Shown: piece by piece, positions 13,762-15,259 of the stretch | How positions within the stretch are numbered: position 1 is the first letter of the stretch | Layout: each line of letters begins with the position of its first letter | Assembly (NCBI GenBank): GCA_028711485.1 | Contig: JAQTSF010000008.1 | Location: 1 to 15,259, forward strand | DNA: 15,259 bases | Reading direction: 5' to 3' | Source: Candidatus Iainarchaeum sp. | GTDB lineage: Archaea > Micrarchaeota > Micrarchaeia > Anstonellales > Bilamarchaeaceae | The notes under the pieces: generated by a model | What the model saw: only the letters and a program-made list of their open reading frames with translations | The model's database searches: none | Told to the model about the DNA's origin: nothing | Translations under genes and position numbers: made by a program

Positions 13762-15173
13762 TTTTTATCTTCTATTTCTATTCCTATTTTTTTTAATTTT
13801 TCTCTTATTTCATCTGATTTAGAATAATTTTTCTCTTTTCTTAAATTGACTCGTAATTCTCTTATTTTATCTAGTACTTGTTCTATTGTTTTATTATCTG
13901 TATCCATATATTTCTTTGCAATTTCATTTATAGCTTTTTTCGTTTTTTCTGTCATTTCTATTTTTTTATCTAATCTAATCCCCAATATCCATAAAATATC
14001 TGAAAATTCCTTTTCCAAATATTTCAGAGCTTCTTCATCTATTCCCTCTTCGAATGAACTATTGATTTTTTTAATCAATTCAAAAAATGATGCAAGCGCT
14101 TGTGGTGTGTCAAAATCATTTTCCATATATTTATAGAATAATTCTACTTCATTTGAAAAATATTCTCTTCCGTTTCCTTTATTGTTTGGTTTACATTCTT
14201 TTAATTTTTCAAAAGTTCTTAATATCCTTTCAATACTTTTTCCAGCTGCGTCTATTCCATCCTCACTATAATCTACAGGACTCCTATAGTGGGTCAAGGA
14301 AAAAAACAGTCGCAATGCATTTGGCGAATTTTTTTTCAGAACATCTTCAACAGTTATAAAATTTCCAAGTGATTTGCTCATTTTTTCTTCATTTACAGTT
14401 AAAAAACCGGTATGCACCCAGTATTTAACAAAAGATATTCCCAAAGCAGCTTCAGTTTGTGCTATTTCATTTTCATGGTGCGGGAAGGAAAGATCTTTTC
14501 CTCCACCATGGATATCCAATGTTCTGTTTTTAGAATATTTCATGCTCATTGCAGAACATTCTATATGCCAGCCAGGTCTTCCTTTTCCCCAAGGGCTGTC
14601 AAAAACAAAATCTCCAGATTCAATTTTCCATAATGCAAAATCCTCAGGATTTTTTTTATTCTCATTTATTTCTATCCTTGCCCCCTGTTTTATAAATTCC
14701 AATTTTTGTCCGGATAGTTTTCCATACTTATTGAATTTCGAAACTTCAAAATACACCCCATCTTCACTAACATACCCATATCCATTTTCTATTATTTTTT
14801 CAATCATTTTTATTATTTCTTTAATATGTTCGCTTGCTTTTGGATAAAAATCAGCCTTTAAAATGTTAAGTTCATCAAAAACAGCATCCGCCTTTTTTTG
14901 AAAATATTCTGCAATTTCCAAAGGTTTTTTCCCACTCTCTTTAGCTCTTTTTATTATTTTGTCCTCAACATCGGTTATATTTTGTATATGGATTATCTTA
15001 TAATTCATCTTTGTTAAATATCTCTTTATTATATCAAATGAAATATACGTTCTTGCATGTCCTAAATGTGCATGATCATAAGGAGTCAATCCACAGACGT
15101 ATATAACTACCTTATTTTTTTCAATTGGTGTAAATCTTTCTATGTTTCCGCTTAGTGAATTGTATATTTCCAT
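13758..15173 (-). CDS. cysS: Cysteinyl-tRNA synthetase
   Basis: A 471-residue class I aminoacyl-tRNA synthetase. The HxGH signature HLGH is at 36-39 and KMSKS at 264-268. The zinc ligands are C27 (YVCGLTPYD), C206 (HIECSAM), H232 and E236 (PHHENE). The C-terminal helical tRNA-binding region is complete (ELRVNLRKEKNYSKSDEIREKLKKIG). It charges tRNA-Cys with cysteine in the cytosol. Length is typical (E. coli about 461). A free-standing CysRS means the organism need not rely on the SepRS/SepCysS route used by some methanogens. The gene converges on the slipin gene with a 4-base overlap. A GGGGTG sequence lies 11 bases before the ATG, a long spacing, so a leaderless start is also possible. Confidence 0.97.
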   Translation of the reverse strand: MEIYNSLSGNIERFTPIEKNKVVIYVCGLTPYDHAHLGHARTYISFDIIKRYLTKMNYKIIHIQNITDVEDKIIKRAKESGKKPLEIAEYFQKKADAVFDELNILKADFYPKASEHIKEIIKMIEKIIENGYGYVSEDGVYFEVSKFNKYGKLSGQKLEFIKQGARIEINENKKNPEDFALWKIESGDFVFDSPWGKGRPGWHIECSAMSMKYSKNRTLDIHGGGKDLSFPHHENEIAQTEAALGISFVKYWVHTGFLTVNEEKMSKSLGNFITVEDVLKKNSPNALRLFFSLTHYRSPVDYSEDGIDAAGKSIERILRTFEKLKECKPNNKGNGREYFSNEVELFYKYMENDFDTPQALASFFELIKKINSSFEEGIDEEALKYLEKEFSDILWILGIRLDKKIEMTEKTKKAINEIAKKYMDTDNKTIEQVLDKIRELRVNLRKEKNYSKSDEIREKLKKIGIEIEDKN

Positions 15174-15194
15174 TAGATGAATTGCACCCCTAAA

Positions 15195-15224
15195 GATTTA
15201 AAAATTTAATTTCTTTATTATAAT
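15195..15224 (-). promoter_or_regulatory. Candidate cysS promoter (two TATA-like elements)
   Basis: On the minus strand, TTATAATAA (about 15224-15216) and TTTTTAAATC (15204-15195) lie upstream of the cysS ATG at 15173. The first would give a leader of about 20 bases including GGGGTG. The second would give an almost leaderless mRNA. Sequence alone does not decide between them. Confidence 0.4.
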
Positions 15225-15233
15225 ATTGCAGTT

Positions 15234-15254
15234 AAAAAAAAAATCAAAAAAAAT
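15234..15254 (-). terminator. Poly-T tract, possible archaeal terminator of a gene to the right
   Basis: The plus strand has two A runs here, read on the minus strand as two runs of eight to ten T separated by a few bases. Archaeal RNA polymerase terminates at such T-rich tracts without a hairpin. It would end a minus-strand transcript entering from beyond the window, just before the cysS promoter. Confidence 0.4.
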
Positions 15255-15259
15255 CAGAA

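Noticed and set aside
14374..14847. 157-codon open frame antisense to cysS
   Set aside because: The minus strand here carries the cysS zinc-site and KMSKS regions, so the plus frame is a shadow.
1..15259. CRISPR array, tRNA gene, insertion sequence or inverted-repeat mobile element
   Set aside because: No regularly spaced repeats, cloverleaf-like sequence with a T-loop consensus, transposase frame or terminal inverted repeats were recognised. The only long repeat is the coding duplication 366-557/1742-1933.

Overview
The window looks like an A+T-rich archaeal chromosome segment. Several genes start after GGTGA/AGGTG/GGAGG-type ribosome sites. Others have no Shine-Dalgarno but carry a TTTAWWAAA-like TATA element about 25-30 bases upstream of the start, which suggests leaderless transcripts. 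Genes are very tightly packed, with many 4-base ATGA/GTGA overlaps. The lineage (a DPANN member such as Aenigmarchaeota, or a methanogen-like euryarchaeote) cannot be fixed from sequence reading alone. No mobile element, tRNA, rRNA or CRISPR array was seen.

Left block (minus strand, about 4912 down to 1 and off the edge). This is one compact operon: a 71-residue ribbon-helix-helix-like protein, CysD and CysN (the two subunits of ATP sulfurylase), a compact type I phosphodiesterase-like protein, and two tandem sulfatase-fold paralogs. The last paralog is cut by the window edge. It is an activated-sulfate (APS) module tied to alkaline-phosphatase-superfamily enzymes. No APS kinase, APS reductase or sulfotransferase is visible.

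Middle block (plus strand, 4984-8735). Four genes in the order D-E-B-A match the P. aeruginosa WbpA/B/E/D pathway, which turns UDP-GlcNAc into UDP-GlcNAc(3NAc)A. The fifth enzyme, a 2-epimerase of the WbpI/WecB type that would give UDP-ManNAc(3NAc)A, lies on the facing minus-strand operon. Such di-N-acetylated uronic acids are known in methanococcal N-glycans.

Right-middle block (minus strand, 12911 down to 8716). It holds a flippase-like LPG-synthase-TM membrane protein, a GT2 glycosyltransferase, a 53-codon remnant of a GT4 glycosyltransferase, the 2-epimerase and a GT4-like glycosyltransferase, all overlapping or abutting. Together the middle and right-middle blocks form a surface-glycan or N-glycan locus. 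The adjacent sulfate-activation operon raises the possibility that the glycan is sulfated or otherwise modified.

Right end. A plus-strand slipin/SPFH membrane protein (12976-13761) and a minus-strand cysteinyl-tRNA synthetase (13758-15173) are housekeeping genes flanking the island, followed by the cysS upstream region. The main surprises are the cysDN/AP-superfamily operon, the mosaic sulfatase duplication with Thr in the nucleophile position, the 53-codon glycosyltransferase remnant with both start/stop overlaps intact, and the shortened WbpA C terminus at a convergent overlap.
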